Source: Micromonospora sp. Llam0 (GTDB lineage: Bacteria > Actinomycetota > Actinomycetes > Mycobacteriales > Micromonosporaceae). Taken from it: 64,000 nt of DNA. The notes under the pieces were generated by a model. The model had not been told where the DNA came from. It was given only the letters and a program-made list of their open reading frames with translations, and searched no databases. The translations under genes and the position numbers were made by a program. The stretch lies in assembly GCF_003751085.1 (NCBI RefSeq), contig NZ_RJJY01000001.1, positions 2,852,001-2,916,000 on the forward strand, given 5' to 3'. Below are positions 50,038 through 58,794 of the stretch, piece by piece. How positions within the stretch are numbered: the stretch's first letter is position 1; the number at the start of each line of letters is the position of its first letter.

Positions 50038-51683
50038 CCGGACGCACCTGCCTGCGTGGCACCCGCCTGCGTCGTGGCCGGTGTGGCTCGGCTGATCTTG
50101 CCGGTGGCGCTGCGTTCCAGCGCGGTCACGAACTCGATCCGCCGGGGCGTCTTGAAGTGGGCGAGCCGGTCCCGGGCGTATGCGACGAGGCGCTGGGAGA
50201 GTTCGCTGTCGGTCACCGCGTCGTCGGGCCTGCGCACCACGAGGGCCACCGGTATCTCGCCGAGCCGGTCGTCCGGCCGGCCGAGCACCCGCACGTCGTC
50301 GACCAGCGGATGCCGGCGCAGCTCGTCCTCGATCTCCTCGGGCCAGACCTGGAAACCACCGCATTTGATCATGTCCCGTTTCCGGCCGACCAGGAACAGT
50401 ACCCCGTCGTCGTCGACGTAGCCGATGTCACCGGTGTGCACCCAGCCGTCCCGGACCAGCTCGCGGGAGGCGGCGTCGTCGTCGACGTAGCCCTTGGTCA
50501 ACGCGGAGCGGACCACCACCTCGCCCGGTCGGCCGCCCGGCAGTGCGGCACCGGTGTCGTCCCGGATCTCCAACTCCACCCCCGGGTAGACCCGTCCGGC
50601 GGAGCCGGGCTTCCAGCGGCCGGCCTTCATGTCCCGGCCGGTCCAGCCGGCGATGTGCCCGGCCTCGGTCGATCCGTAGTTGACCAGGATCGGCACCTGG
50701 TACCGCTCCTCGAAGGCGCGGCGCAGCGACCACGAGATGGCCTGACCGGCCACCAGGACGGACTTGACCCCGTCGAACGGCAGGTCCCGTTCGGCGTGCA
50801 CGATGTCGTAGACCATCGTGGGCAGGAAGAAGAAGTTGTCGAACCGGAACCGGTCCATCAGCTCGGCGAGCCGGTCGACGCCGAACCTCTCCCAGACCAC
50901 CGCCGCACGCCCGACGAAGAACGCGAACAGCAGCGAGTGCTGACCGCCGCTGTGGAACAGCGGCAGGGCGATCAGGTTCGGCCTGGCCGCCGCCGTGGCG
51001 GTGCCTTCGGCGTCGGTGCCGGTGGCGACGCGGGCCAGCCGCATCAGCGAGTCACGGGTCCCGCCGTGGGTGACGCTGACCGCCTTCGGCCGGCCGGTCG
51101 TCCCGCCGGTGAACAGCACGCAGGCCTCGGCCTGCGGGTCGACGTCGACCGCCGGCACCCGGACCTGCCGACGCCACGGCAGCGGCTCGACGTCCGCTTC
51201 CCCGACGCCGTTGGGCGCGCAGGGCCGCTCCCCGACGCCACCGGTCGCGGAGGGCGGCTGCGCGACGAGGCGGATCGGGACCCCGGTGCCGGTGCTGGCG
51301 AGTTCGGCGACCACGTCCGGGCTGCGCCCGTCGACGAGCAGCAGCCGAGGGCTGGTCTTGGCCAGCGACTCGGCGAGTTCAGCCGCGTTGTACAGACTGC
51401 TGACGGTGACCGGGACCGCGCCGATCTTCCAGCAGCCGAAGAGAAAGAAGACGATGTCCGGGCCGTTGGTCAGGTAGCAGGCGACCCGGTCGCCGGGGCC
51501 CACGCCCTCGGCCCGCAGCGCGACGGCCACCCCGCCGGCGAGCAGGTCGATCTCGTCGAACGTCCACGACCGGCCGTCCTCGCCGTACAGGCCGACGGCG
51601 TCGGCGCGGTCGACGCTACGACGTTGCAGGACACGGGCCAGATTGTCGGCGTCCGGCGGCGTGGTCACCGGGTCGGCGTTCAT
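50034..51683 (-). CDS. Acyl-CoA synthetase (AMP-binding)
   Basis: A 549-residue ANL-superfamily ligase that would activate a carboxylic acid via an acyl adenylate to its CoA ester. Core motifs are the P-loop LFTGGTTGRPKAVS, LVNYGSTEAGH, the hinge region WVHTGDIGYVDDDGVLFLVGRKRDMIKCGGFQVWPEEIE and the catalytic lysine region ERSATGKISRATP. The usual first residues TSGTTG are FTGGTTG here. It overlaps both neighbouring LLM genes by 4 nt. Confidence 0.88.
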   Translation of the reverse strand: MNADPVTTPPDADNLARVLQRRSVDRADAVGLYGEDGRSWTFDEIDLLAGGVAVALRAEGVGPGDRVACYLTNGPDIVFFLFGCWKIGAVPVTVSSLYNAAELAESLAKTSPRLLLVDGRSPDVVAELASTGTGVPIRLVAQPPSATGGVGERPCAPNGVGEADVEPLPWRRQVRVPAVDVDPQAEACVLFTGGTTGRPKAVSVTHGGTRDSLMRLARVATGTDAEGTATAAARPNLIALPLFHSGGQHSLLFAFFVGRAAVVWERFGVDRLAELMDRFRFDNFFFLPTMVYDIVHAERDLPFDGVKSVLVAGQAISWSLRRAFEERYQVPILVNYGSTEAGHIAGWTGRDMKAGRWKPGSAGRVYPGVELEIRDDTGAALPGGRPGEVVVRSALTKGYVDDDAASRELVRDGWVHTGDIGYVDDDGVLFLVGRKRDMIKCGGFQVWPEEIEDELRRHPLVDDVRVLGRPDDRLGEIPVALVVRRPDDAVTDSELSQRLVAYARDRLAHFKTPRRIEFVTALERSATGKISRATPATTQAGATQAGASG

Positions 51684-52711
51684 CGGGCAACCTCCGGCGC
51701 GGCTGGCGACGCGGGCGGCGACGCGGGTCGTGACCCGGCGAGCCGGGGGACGACCTCCGCGCCGAAGCGGGCGAGCTGCTCCATCGCCTCGGCCTGGCTG
51801 GCGCCGACGAACTGGTGCCGCAGCGAGACCTCGGTGATGCCGAGTTCGGTCTCCCAGCGCCGCAGCTTGTCGACGATCTCGTCCGCCGAGCCGACCAGGC
51901 AGTCCTGCGCGAGGTACCGGTCGATGTCCAGGGACTGGGCGTCGTCCCAGGACCGGTAACCGGCGTACTGACGCTGCAGGTGCGGTCGGACGGCCGTGAC
52001 CGCGGCGGGGTAGCTGTCGCCGATGAACGCCTCCCGACTCATCGGATACTCACGGTCGAGGGTGAAGCCGCGGTCGGCGAGTTCGCCCCGGTAGACGCCG
52101 AGCAGGCGGGCGAGCTCCGCGTCGGTGCCCTTGGGACCGATGAGCCAGGGAGCGTCCAGTCGGGCGGCGCGGCGGACCGCCGGCTCGGCGAACGCGCCGA
52201 TCCACAGCGGCGGGCCGCCGGGCTGCACCGGGCGCAGCGCCAGCGACGCGCCGGGGACCTCGCCCCAGCTGCCGGCGATGTCGATCGTCTCGCCGTTCCA
52301 CAGCGACCGCAGGATCGGGACGTACTCACGTAGTCGACGCAGCCGGTCGGTCCACTCCACGCCGAACGCGGCGGTCTCCCGTTTGCGGTAGCCGGCGCCG
52401 AGGCCCACCGTCAACCGTCCCCGGCAGAGCACGTCGAGGGAGGCGAGATCCTCGGCGAGCGCGACCGGGTTCAGCAGCGGCGCCAGCAGCACCCCGAAGC
52501 CGATGCGTACCCGGGTGGTCGCCCGGGCGAGGTAGCCGGCCAGCGGCACCGGCTGGACGAACGCCGACCTGGCGAGGAAGTGGTGGCCGAGGTAGACGGC
52601 GTGGAAGCCGGCCGCCTCGGCGGCGGCGGCCTGGTCCAGCACCTGATCGATGCCGTCGGAGGCGCTGGTCGACGGATCGAACTGGGCGCTGAGGAAACAA
52701 CTGATCCTCAT
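51680..52711 (-). CDS. LLM-class (luciferase-like) flavin/F420 oxidoreductase
   Basis: A 343-residue LLM enzyme with MRISCFLSAQFDPST, AVYLGHHFLARSAFVQPVPLAGYLARATTRVRIG, LDVLCRGRLTVGLGAGYRKRETAAFGVEW and PWLIGPKGTDAEL. It diverges from the other three LLM proteins of this cluster, so a different substrate or step is likely. ATG 52709-52711 overlaps the preceding LLM stop by 4 nt; a longer upstream reading is the shadow of that gene. Confidence 0.87.
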   Translation of the reverse strand: MRISCFLSAQFDPSTSASDGIDQVLDQAAAAEAAGFHAVYLGHHFLARSAFVQPVPLAGYLARATTRVRIGFGVLLAPLLNPVALAEDLASLDVLCRGRLTVGLGAGYRKRETAAFGVEWTDRLRRLREYVPILRSLWNGETIDIAGSWGEVPGASLALRPVQPGGPPLWIGAFAEPAVRRAARLDAPWLIGPKGTDAELARLLGVYRGELADRGFTLDREYPMSREAFIGDSYPAAVTAVRPHLQRQYAGYRSWDDAQSLDIDRYLAQDCLVGSADEIVDKLRRWETELGITEVSLRHQFVGASQAEAMEQLARFGAEVVPRLAGSRPASPPASPAAPEVAR

Positions 52712-53835
52712 CCGATGACCGCCTGGGTGGCTGAGGTCGTCAGCACCTCGTCGGTCCGGTGGTGGCCGTCGGTCCGGCGGCCCGCCTGATCCGCCGCGCG
52801 GAAGTGCGGGATCACCTTGGTGGCGAACTCCTCCATGGACTTCAGCGCGCTCCGCCGGTCGAGCGACGGGATCCGCAGCCAGCCGATGTAGTGGTTGATG
52901 CCGAGCTGCTCGCGCAGCATCTCGATGGTCTCGATGACGCGCTGCGCGGAGCCGAAGTTGCCACCGTGGGTCAGGGTCTGCTCCAGGGTCAGCAGTTCGA
53001 TGTTCTTGGCGACCGCCGCGTAGTAGGACCGCTCCTGTTCGATCGCCTCCTCCGAACCCGGGATCACCTTCCCGACTGACTTGTAGTAGTTCATCGCGGC
53101 CGAGGCGGCTTCGCGCAGGCCGTCCTCGCCGTCGCCGCACCACACCTGTTGCATGAAGGGCAGTTCGTAGGTGGCGATGTCGAAACCGTTGGCCTGCATG
53201 CTCTGCCGGTAGAGGCTGAAGTTCTTCTGCATGATGCCCAACGGCGTGAAGTTCGGTGAGGTGATGATCGGTTCGCCGACCGCGCCGCGCTCCCGGAAGC
53301 TGTCCGGGGAGACCGTGCCCTGCAGGATCGGCGGACCGCCGGGGGTGAACGGCCGGGGGTAGGTCGTGACGTCGTCGAAGTGGTAGATCTCGCCGTGGTA
53401 GGAGAACTTCTCCTGGGTCAGCGCCAACCGCAGCACGTCCAGGGTCTCCTGGTAGCGCTGCTTCGACTCGGCCAGGGCGATCCCGAAGCCGGCGAACTCG
53501 GCCGGCTGGTAGCCCCGACCGACCCCGATGGTCACCCGACCGCCGCTGAGCACGTCGAGCGCCGCGATGTCCTCGGCCAGCCGCAGCGGGTGGTGCAGGG
53601 GAAGCACCAGCACGGCGGTGCCGATCGTGATCCGCTTGGTCCGCTCGGCGACGGCCATGCCGAAGTTGACCGGGCTGCCGAGGATGCCGTACTTCGAGAA
53701 GTGGTGCTCGGCCAGCCAGATCGAGTCGAAGCCGAGTTCGTCGGCCAGCTGGATCTCGTCGAGAGTCTCTCGCAGCACCTGATGGTCCGATGCCCCGTCG
53801 GCCACCGGGAACAGGTTCATGATTCCGAACTTCAC
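52708..53835 (-). CDS. LLM-class (luciferase-like) flavin/F420 oxidoreductase, first gene of operon
   Basis: A 375-residue LLM enzyme: KFGIMNLFPVADGASDHQVL, FDSIWLAEHHFSKYGILGSPVNFGMAVAERTKRITIG, LSGGRVTIGVGRGYQPAEFAGFGI and ITSPNFTPLGIMQKNFSLYR. The HHFSKYG pattern is typical of the larger alkanal-monooxygenase-like LLM group. GTG 53833-53835 follows GGAG by 5-6 nt. It is the first gene of an operon of eight coupled genes running to paaX, and the 21-bp box at 53851-53871 lies just before it. Confidence 0.87.
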   Translation of the reverse strand: MKFGIMNLFPVADGASDHQVLRETLDEIQLADELGFDSIWLAEHHFSKYGILGSPVNFGMAVAERTKRITIGTAVLVLPLHHPLRLAEDIAALDVLSGGRVTIGVGRGYQPAEFAGFGIALAESKQRYQETLDVLRLALTQEKFSYHGEIYHFDDVTTYPRPFTPGGPPILQGTVSPDSFRERGAVGEPIITSPNFTPLGIMQKNFSLYRQSMQANGFDIATYELPFMQQVWCGDGEDGLREAASAAMNYYKSVGKVIPGSEEAIEQERSYYAAVAKNIELLTLEQTLTHGGNFGSAQRVIETIEMLREQLGINHYIGWLRIPSLDRRSALKSMEEFATKVIPHFRAADQAGRRTDGHHRTDEVLTTSATQAVIG

Positions 53836-53850
53836 GACCACTCCTCGTTT

Positions 53851-53871
53851 ATTCCGACCAGCCGGTATGTT
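53851..53871. promoter_or_regulatory. 21-bp conserved box A upstream of the LLM/ligase operon
   Basis: The sequence ATTCCGACCA-G-CCGGTATGTT occurs 15 nt upstream of the LLM start codon. It recurs with a single change (central G to T) at 57750-57770. The ACC/GGT core is partly palindromic, as in TetR-type operators of actinobacterial fatty-acid and steroid regulons. Its position over the probable transcription start suggests repression. Confidence 0.6.
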
Positions 53872-53915
53872 ACCGCTGCGTTTCTGGCACTGCAAGGTCT
53901 GCGCAGGTCAGCGCA

Positions 53916-54977
53916 CTAGTCCGTAGGTTGTCCCGGGCCCGTCCGACGCGCTTCGATCCGCAGCGCGCCGGCCCGGTGACGGTGCCACCGGCCACGGCCG
54001 GCCCGGGCGTCGAGCACCAACGCCCGACGCAGGAACAGATGCGGATCCGCTTCCATGGTGATGCCCATCCCGCCGTGCACCTGGATCCCCCGTTCGGCGG
54101 CGAAGACCGCCGCCTTCCCCGCCGCGGCCTTCGCGGCGTGCACCTGGATCCCGGCGTCCGGGCGGCGGTTGTCGACGGCCCAGGCGGCGTAGAGCGTCAG
54201 GTCCCACGCCGCCTTGCGCGCGGTGGCGGCCTCGGCCAGCTGGAACGCGACCCCCTGGAACGACCCGATCACCCGGCCGAACTGCACCCGGGTACGGGCC
54301 TGCTCGGCGGCCAGCTCGATCGCGCCCTGCGCGACGCCGCACAGCTCGGCGGCGACCACCAGCGTCGCCCGCCACAACCCGGTGCCGACCGGGTCGACCC
54401 GGTGCGGGGTGGACAGCGCCACGTCCGACAGCGGCACCGACGGGTCGAACGACCGCCGTTCGGTGACCCCAGCCTGCTCGGCGAGCGCGGCAGCGTCGGC
54501 GACCCAGACCCCGTCGGGACCGGCGACGACGAACCCGTCCGCCTGAACGGCGTACGGCACCAGGGTCCGCACCAGCGGATCCGGCACCGACCGGTCCGGC
54601 CAACCGGCCGTGGACGGCACGTCGACCGCCGGGGTGAGCACCCGGCGGCCGTCGAGGATCTCGTCGGGCAGCGGCGACGACCGCCGGTCGTCGCCGCAGA
54701 GCAGCTGTACGGCGCCCGCGTGGGCCGCGAACCGGCTCGGAACCAGCTGCTCACCGAGCACCTCGACGGCGACGAGCAGGTCGATCAGAGCCGACCCGAC
54801 CCCGCCGGCCGACTCCGGCACGCCGAGCAGCCCGAAGTCGCGCAGCAGCGGCCCGTCGGCGGCACAGGGCCGCCAACCGCCCGACAGCGCGGCGCGCGCC
54901 GCGCCGGCCTGCGCCTTGGCCAGGGCCGCGACGGTTGCGCCGATCTCCTGCTGCTCCTGGGTGAATGTCGCGTGCAC
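53916..54977 (-). CDS. Acyl-CoA dehydrogenase family protein (beta-type partner)
   Basis: A 353-residue flavoprotein of the acyl-CoA dehydrogenase family. It has a short N-terminal helical part (FTQEQQEIGATVAALAKAQ), FGLLGVPESAGGVGSALIDLLVAVEVLGEQLV, then the C-terminal helical domain RTRVQFGRVIGSFQGVAFQLAE and QVHGGMGITMEADPHLFLRRALV. The central beta-domain is shorter and less conserved than usual, as in non-catalytic or half-site subunits of the alpha2-beta2 FadE-type enzymes that act on steroid or polycyclic CoA esters. GTG 54977 is supported by GGAG 7 nt upstream. It follows the second dehydrogenase by 13 nt. Confidence 0.87.
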   Translation of the reverse strand: MHATFTQEQQEIGATVAALAKAQAGAARAALSGGWRPCAADGPLLRDFGLLGVPESAGGVGSALIDLLVAVEVLGEQLVPSRFAAHAGAVQLLCGDDRRSSPLPDEILDGRRVLTPAVDVPSTAGWPDRSVPDPLVRTLVPYAVQADGFVVAGPDGVWVADAAALAEQAGVTERRSFDPSVPLSDVALSTPHRVDPVGTGLWRATLVVAAELCGVAQGAIELAAEQARTRVQFGRVIGSFQGVAFQLAEAATARKAAWDLTLYAAWAVDNRRPDAGIQVHAAKAAAGKAAVFAAERGIQVHGGMGITMEADPHLFLRRALVLDARAGRGRWHRHRAGALRIEARRTGPGQPTD

Positions 54978-54990
54978 GCGGTCACTCCGC

Positions 54991-56142
54991 TCAACGTGAG
55001 CGGGGCAGGTGCAGCACCCGCTCCGCGAGAATCGACTTCTGGACTTCCTCCGTGCCGCCCTCGATCGTGTGGGCGCGGGCACGCAGGTAGCGGTGCATCC
55101 GGGCGGCGGCGCCGGCACCGTCGAGCAGCACCCCGCCGGCGTCGTCGAGCTGCACCGCGAGCCGGTTCGCGTGCTGCACCACGCCGGCCCACAGGCTCTT
55201 CAACGCCGATGTCTCCGGGCCGGGGACGCCACCGGCACGGCTCTCCGCCAGCATCCGCATCGATCCGATCCGGACCGCCTCGGCGTCGCACTGCAACGCG
55301 CCGACCGTGTCGACGACGGCGCTGTCGTCGGCCAGTCCCCGCGCTATCGCCAGATCGACGACCCGGTCCACCGCCTGGCGGGCCCACACCCACAGGTTCA
55401 GCGCCATGCTGCCGCGTTCGAAGGCGAGCGTGGTGAGCGCGACCTTCCAGCCGTTACCGACCCCGCCGAGCACGTCGGAGTCGGGGACGAACACGTCGTC
55501 GATGAACATCTCGTTGAACTCGGTGTCCCCGTTGATCATCACCAGCGGACGGACGGTGAACCGGTCCATCGGGGCCAGGAAGTAGGTGATGCCCCGGTGC
55601 CGGGGTTCCTCGGGGTCGGTTCGCGCCAGCAGCAGACACCGGGAGGCGTTGTGCGCGTTGGAGGTCCAGATCTTGGTGCCGTTGATCAGCCAGCCGCCGT
55701 CGACCCGGGTCGCGGCCGTCCGCAGACTCGCCAGGTCGGAGCCGGAGCCGGGCTCGCTGAAGCCCTGGCACCAGTACACCTCGCCGCGCAGGATGCCCGG
55801 CAGGTACCGGGCCTGCTGCTCGTCGCCGCCGTGCGCGATGATCGTCGGACCGGCCAGCATCATGCCGACGCCGTTGAGCGGGTACGGCGCGCCCCGGACC
55901 GCGGCCTCCTCGTTGAAGATCGCCTGTGCCAACGAGTCCATTCCCCGGCCGCCGTGCTCGACCGGCCAGGACAACCCGGCCCAGTTGCCGGCGCAGAGCC
56001 GCTCCTGCCACACCCGTGACCAGTGCTCACGCTCGGTCTGGGACAGCTCCTCCTGATCGGGCACGTCGCGCAACGCCTGGTCGAGCCAACTGCCGGCCGC
56101 GCGCCGGAACGCGAGGTCGCTGTCGCTGTCATCGAAGTCCAC
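54991..56142 (-). CDS. Acyl-CoA dehydrogenase (alpha-type partner)
   Basis: A 383-residue acyl-CoA dehydrogenase. It shows WPVEHGGRGMDSLAQAIFNEE, the flavin-contacting WCQGFSEPGSGSDLASLRTAA and WLINGTKIWTSNAHNAS, and the C-terminal HTIEGGTEEVQKSILAERVL. It would introduce a double bond alpha-beta to a thioester. Its pairing with a second, divergent dehydrogenase gene 13 nt downstream is the arrangement of heteromeric FadE enzymes. GTG 56140-56142 follows GGGGAG; a longer start in the same frame adds only ten unsupported residues. Confidence 0.9.
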   Translation of the reverse strand: MDFDDSDSDLAFRRAAGSWLDQALRDVPDQEELSQTEREHWSRVWQERLCAGNWAGLSWPVEHGGRGMDSLAQAIFNEEAAVRGAPYPLNGVGMMLAGPTIIAHGGDEQQARYLPGILRGEVYWCQGFSEPGSGSDLASLRTAATRVDGGWLINGTKIWTSNAHNASRCLLLARTDPEEPRHRGITYFLAPMDRFTVRPLVMINGDTEFNEMFIDDVFVPDSDVLGGVGNGWKVALTTLAFERGSMALNLWVWARQAVDRVVDLAIARGLADDSAVVDTVGALQCDAEAVRIGSMRMLAESRAGGVPGPETSALKSLWAGVVQHANRLAVQLDDAGGVLLDGAGAAARMHRYLRARAHTIEGGTEEVQKSILAERVLHLPRSR

Positions 56143-56181
56143 GCCGGGCTCCCCTGTCGTCGGGCACCTCACACGTCGCGG

Positions 56182-57732
56182 TCACGCCGACACCTCCGGG
56201 GCACGGGTGAGCCGTGCCTTGTAGAGCTTGCCGTTGGGGTCGCGGGGCAACGCCTCGCGGACGACGTACGAATGCGGACGTTTCGGCTTCGCCAGCCGTC
56301 CGGCGAGATAGGTACGGATCTGCGCGAGCGCCGTTTCGGCGTCGGGCGCGCGCTCGGTCAGCACGACGTGCGCCTGCGGCACCTCGCCGAACTCCGGATC
56401 GGGTACGCCGACGACCCCGGCGTCGGCGATCCAGTCGTGGCCGAGCAACGCGGCCTCGATCTCGGCCGGGTAGACGTTGACCCCGCCGACCAGGATCAGC
56501 TCGGCGGCCCGGCCGGTGATGTACAGGAAGCCGTCGGCGTCGACGTGGCCGACGTCCCAGACGGTCATCAGGCCGTCGCGGCGGGCGCCGTCGGTCTTGC
56601 CCGGGTCGTTGTGGTACTCGACCCGGTCGGAACCCTGACGCATGTACACGATGCCGGTCTGGCCGACCGGCACCTCGTTGCCGGCCTCGTCGAGGATCCG
56701 CAGCGTCGAGATGGAGGCCGGGCGACCGACCGTGCCCGGGTGGGCGAGCCACTCGTGCGGGCGGGCGATGGTGGTGCCGACCTCGGTCGAGCCGTAGTAC
56801 TCGTAGACCACCGGGCCGAACCAGTCGAGGATGCGCTGCTTGACCTCGCGCGGGCACGGCGCGGCACCGTGCAGGACGTAGCGCAGCGAGGAGATGTCGT
56901 AGCTGTCGCGAACCTGTTGGGGCAGTTGCAGCAGCCGGTAGAAGTGGGTCGGCACCATGCTGGTGCCGGTGACCCGCCGGTCGTGGACCCGACGTAGGAA
57001 ACCCTCCGGCGTCCAGCCGTCCATCAGCACCATCGTGCCGCCGGCGTGCAGAGCGCCCATCGCGGGGGTGATGTTCGCGGAGTGGTACAGCGGGGCCGAG
57101 ACGAGCCAGGACCCGAACGCGGGGCGTTCCATCCCGAACTCCTGGAACAGCCACCGGTAGGTGGACGCGCCGGTGTCGGCGTCGACTCCGGCCAGGGGCC
57201 GTTTCACCCCCTTCGGGCGGCCGGTGGTGCCCGAGGTGTACATCATCAGCGACCCGGCCGGCGTCTGCTCCGGGCTGAGAGTCGACATGCCGTCGGTGAG
57301 CTGCGACAACGGACGGACGCGATCGGTGGTGGGGGATCCGTCGACGTACACCTGGGTCCCGGGCACGCCGACGGCGGCCGCGGCGGCGACGACCGGCTCC
57401 ACCCGCGCGGAGCAGACGACCACCTTGGCGCCGCTGTCGGCGAGGATGTAGGCGATCTCCGGCTCGGTCAGGTGGTAGTTGAGCGTCACCAGGTAGAGCC
57501 CCGACTGCATCGCCGCCAGGTAGAGCGCGGCCATGCCGGCGCTGTTGGTCATCACCGCCGCGACCGTGTCACCGGCCCGCAGGCCCGCACGGGTACGCAG
57601 GCCGTGCGAGATCCGGTTCACCTCGGCGTACAGCTCGCCGTAGGAGATCTGCCGATCGTCGGCAGTCACGATCGCGCACAGGTCCGGCTCGGCGGCTGCC
57701 CAGAGCCGGAAGCCGGTCCGCTCGTCGCTCAT
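56182..57732 (-). CDS. Acyl-CoA synthetase (AMP-binding)
   Basis: A 516-residue ANL ligase with P-loop MMYTSGTTGRPKGVKRPL, VYEYYGSTEVGTT, hinge DVGHVDADGFLYITGRAAELILVGGVNVYPAEIE and catalytic-lysine region LPRDPNGKLYKARLT. ATG 57730-57732 gives a normal start (MSDERTGFRLWAAAEPD); the open frame further upstream lies in the divergent hydrolase gene. It is the first gene of a unit with the two dehydrogenases, behind the 21-bp box at 57750-57770. Confidence 0.9.
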   Translation of the reverse strand: MSDERTGFRLWAAAEPDLCAIVTADDRQISYGELYAEVNRISHGLRTRAGLRAGDTVAAVMTNSAGMAALYLAAMQSGLYLVTLNYHLTEPEIAYILADSGAKVVVCSARVEPVVAAAAAVGVPGTQVYVDGSPTTDRVRPLSQLTDGMSTLSPEQTPAGSLMMYTSGTTGRPKGVKRPLAGVDADTGASTYRWLFQEFGMERPAFGSWLVSAPLYHSANITPAMGALHAGGTMVLMDGWTPEGFLRRVHDRRVTGTSMVPTHFYRLLQLPQQVRDSYDISSLRYVLHGAAPCPREVKQRILDWFGPVVYEYYGSTEVGTTIARPHEWLAHPGTVGRPASISTLRILDEAGNEVPVGQTGIVYMRQGSDRVEYHNDPGKTDGARRDGLMTVWDVGHVDADGFLYITGRAAELILVGGVNVYPAEIEAALLGHDWIADAGVVGVPDPEFGEVPQAHVVLTERAPDAETALAQIRTYLAGRLAKPKRPHSYVVREALPRDPNGKLYKARLTRAPEVSA

Positions 57733-57749
57733 CGGACTCCTTGAGTTAG

Positions 57750-57770
57750 ATTCCGACCATCCGGTATGTT
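57750..57770. promoter_or_regulatory. 21-bp conserved box B in a divergent promoter
   Basis: ATTCCGACCA-T-CCGGTATGTT, differing from box A (53851-53871) at one position. It lies between the divergent acyl-CoA ligase (start 57732, minus) and metallo-hydrolase (start 57802, plus), so one bound regulator could control both. It ties these genes to the LLM operon as one regulon. Confidence 0.6.
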
Positions 57771-57801
57771 GTTGTTTCCACAGTAAGGGAGGCGTCTGAC
57801 G

Positions 57802-58791
57802 ATGTCCAGACCCGTGAACGACACGCACGCCGCCAGCTATCACGCCCGACAGATACCCGCTCCGGCCGAGGTCACCGACGGAGTCTGGGCGATCCCGGTC
57901 CCGCTGCGCGGCAGCGCACTGCGCTACGTCACCGTCTTCCTGGTCGACACCGGCGACGGCGCCGTCCTCATCGACGCCGGCTACGACCACCCGAGCTGCT
58001 GGCAGTCGTTCACCGGGTCGGTCGCCGCGATCGGCCACCGGATCGAGACGATCTCCACCGTCCTGCTCACCCACAACCACCCGGACCACATCGGCTTCGC
58101 CGCCCGGGTACGGGCGCTGTCCGGTGCCTCGGTGGTCATGGGGCGGGCCGACGACTTCGCCACCATGCGCCGCAGCAGGGGCGGCTTCCTCACCCAGCTG
58201 CGCACCGCCCTCACGGCGACCGGCGCCCCGCCCGACGTGGTCGAGGCGATGTACGCCGACGCGGTCGCGGTCACCGCGCACCACGAGGACCTGCGGATCG
58301 ACCTGGCCGTGGCCGACGAGACCGAGTTCCGGTTCGGCGACGCGACCATCCGCGCCGTACCGGCCCCGGGGCACACCTACGGGCACACCGTCTACGTCGA
58401 CACCCGCGGCCTGGTCTTCACCGGCGACACGATGATGCCCGAGGGCCCCACCCAGCTCGCGATCGTCAGCCGCGCCGACGACGACCCGGCGGCCGACCTG
58501 TTCCGGACGCTGGAACGCATCCGTGACCTCGGCGCGACGATCGCCTGCCCGGCCCACCAGTTCCCGTACCGCGACGTCGCGGCCCGCGCCGACGAGCTGA
58601 CCGCCTTCCACCGTGCCGAGGTCGCCGCCGTCGACGCTCTGGCCGGGACCGACGGAAAGGCCACCGCCTGGGACGTCGCCCGGCGGATGCGATGGCGCAG
58701 GCCCTGGGACGAACTCGGCCGGGGCACCCAACGGTTCTCCCTCGTCCATGCCCAGGCGCTGCTGCGGCACACCGCGGGCGTCCACCGGTAG
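57802..58791 (+). CDS. Metallo-beta-lactamase-fold hydrolase
   Basis: A 329-residue MBL-fold enzyme. The di-metal motif is His91-x-His93-x-Asp95-His96 in LTHNHPDHIG; further ligands are in VPAPGHTYGHTVY, GLVFTGDTMM and PAHQFPY. The C-terminal helical tail (about 260-329) resembles that of hydroxyacylglutathione-hydrolase/RNase Z-like relatives that cleave thioesters or lactones. In this setting CoA-thioester or lactone hydrolysis is plausible. ATG 57802 follows GGGAGGCG. It is the only plus-strand gene of the catabolic cluster and converges on the ligase at 58795. Confidence 0.87.
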   Translation: MSRPVNDTHAASYHARQIPAPAEVTDGVWAIPVPLRGSALRYVTVFLVDTGDGAVLIDAGYDHPSCWQSFTGSVAAIGHRIETISTVLLTHNHPDHIGFAARVRALSGASVVMGRADDFATMRRSRGGFLTQLRTALTATGAPPDVVEAMYADAVAVTAHHEDLRIDLAVADETEFRFGDATIRAVPAPGHTYGHTVYVDTRGLVFTGDTMMPEGPTQLAIVSRADDDPAADLFRTLERIRDLGATIACPAHQFPYRDVAARADELTAFHRAEVAAVDALAGTDGKATAWDVARRMRWRRPWDELGRGTQRFSLVHAQALLRHTAGVHR

Positions 58792-58794
58792 TCG

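Noticed and set aside
57733..58785. Upstream extension of the 56182-57732 ligase frame
   Set aside because: It lies opposite the metallo-hydrolase gene, is low-complexity, and the ligase family start is at ATG 57732.
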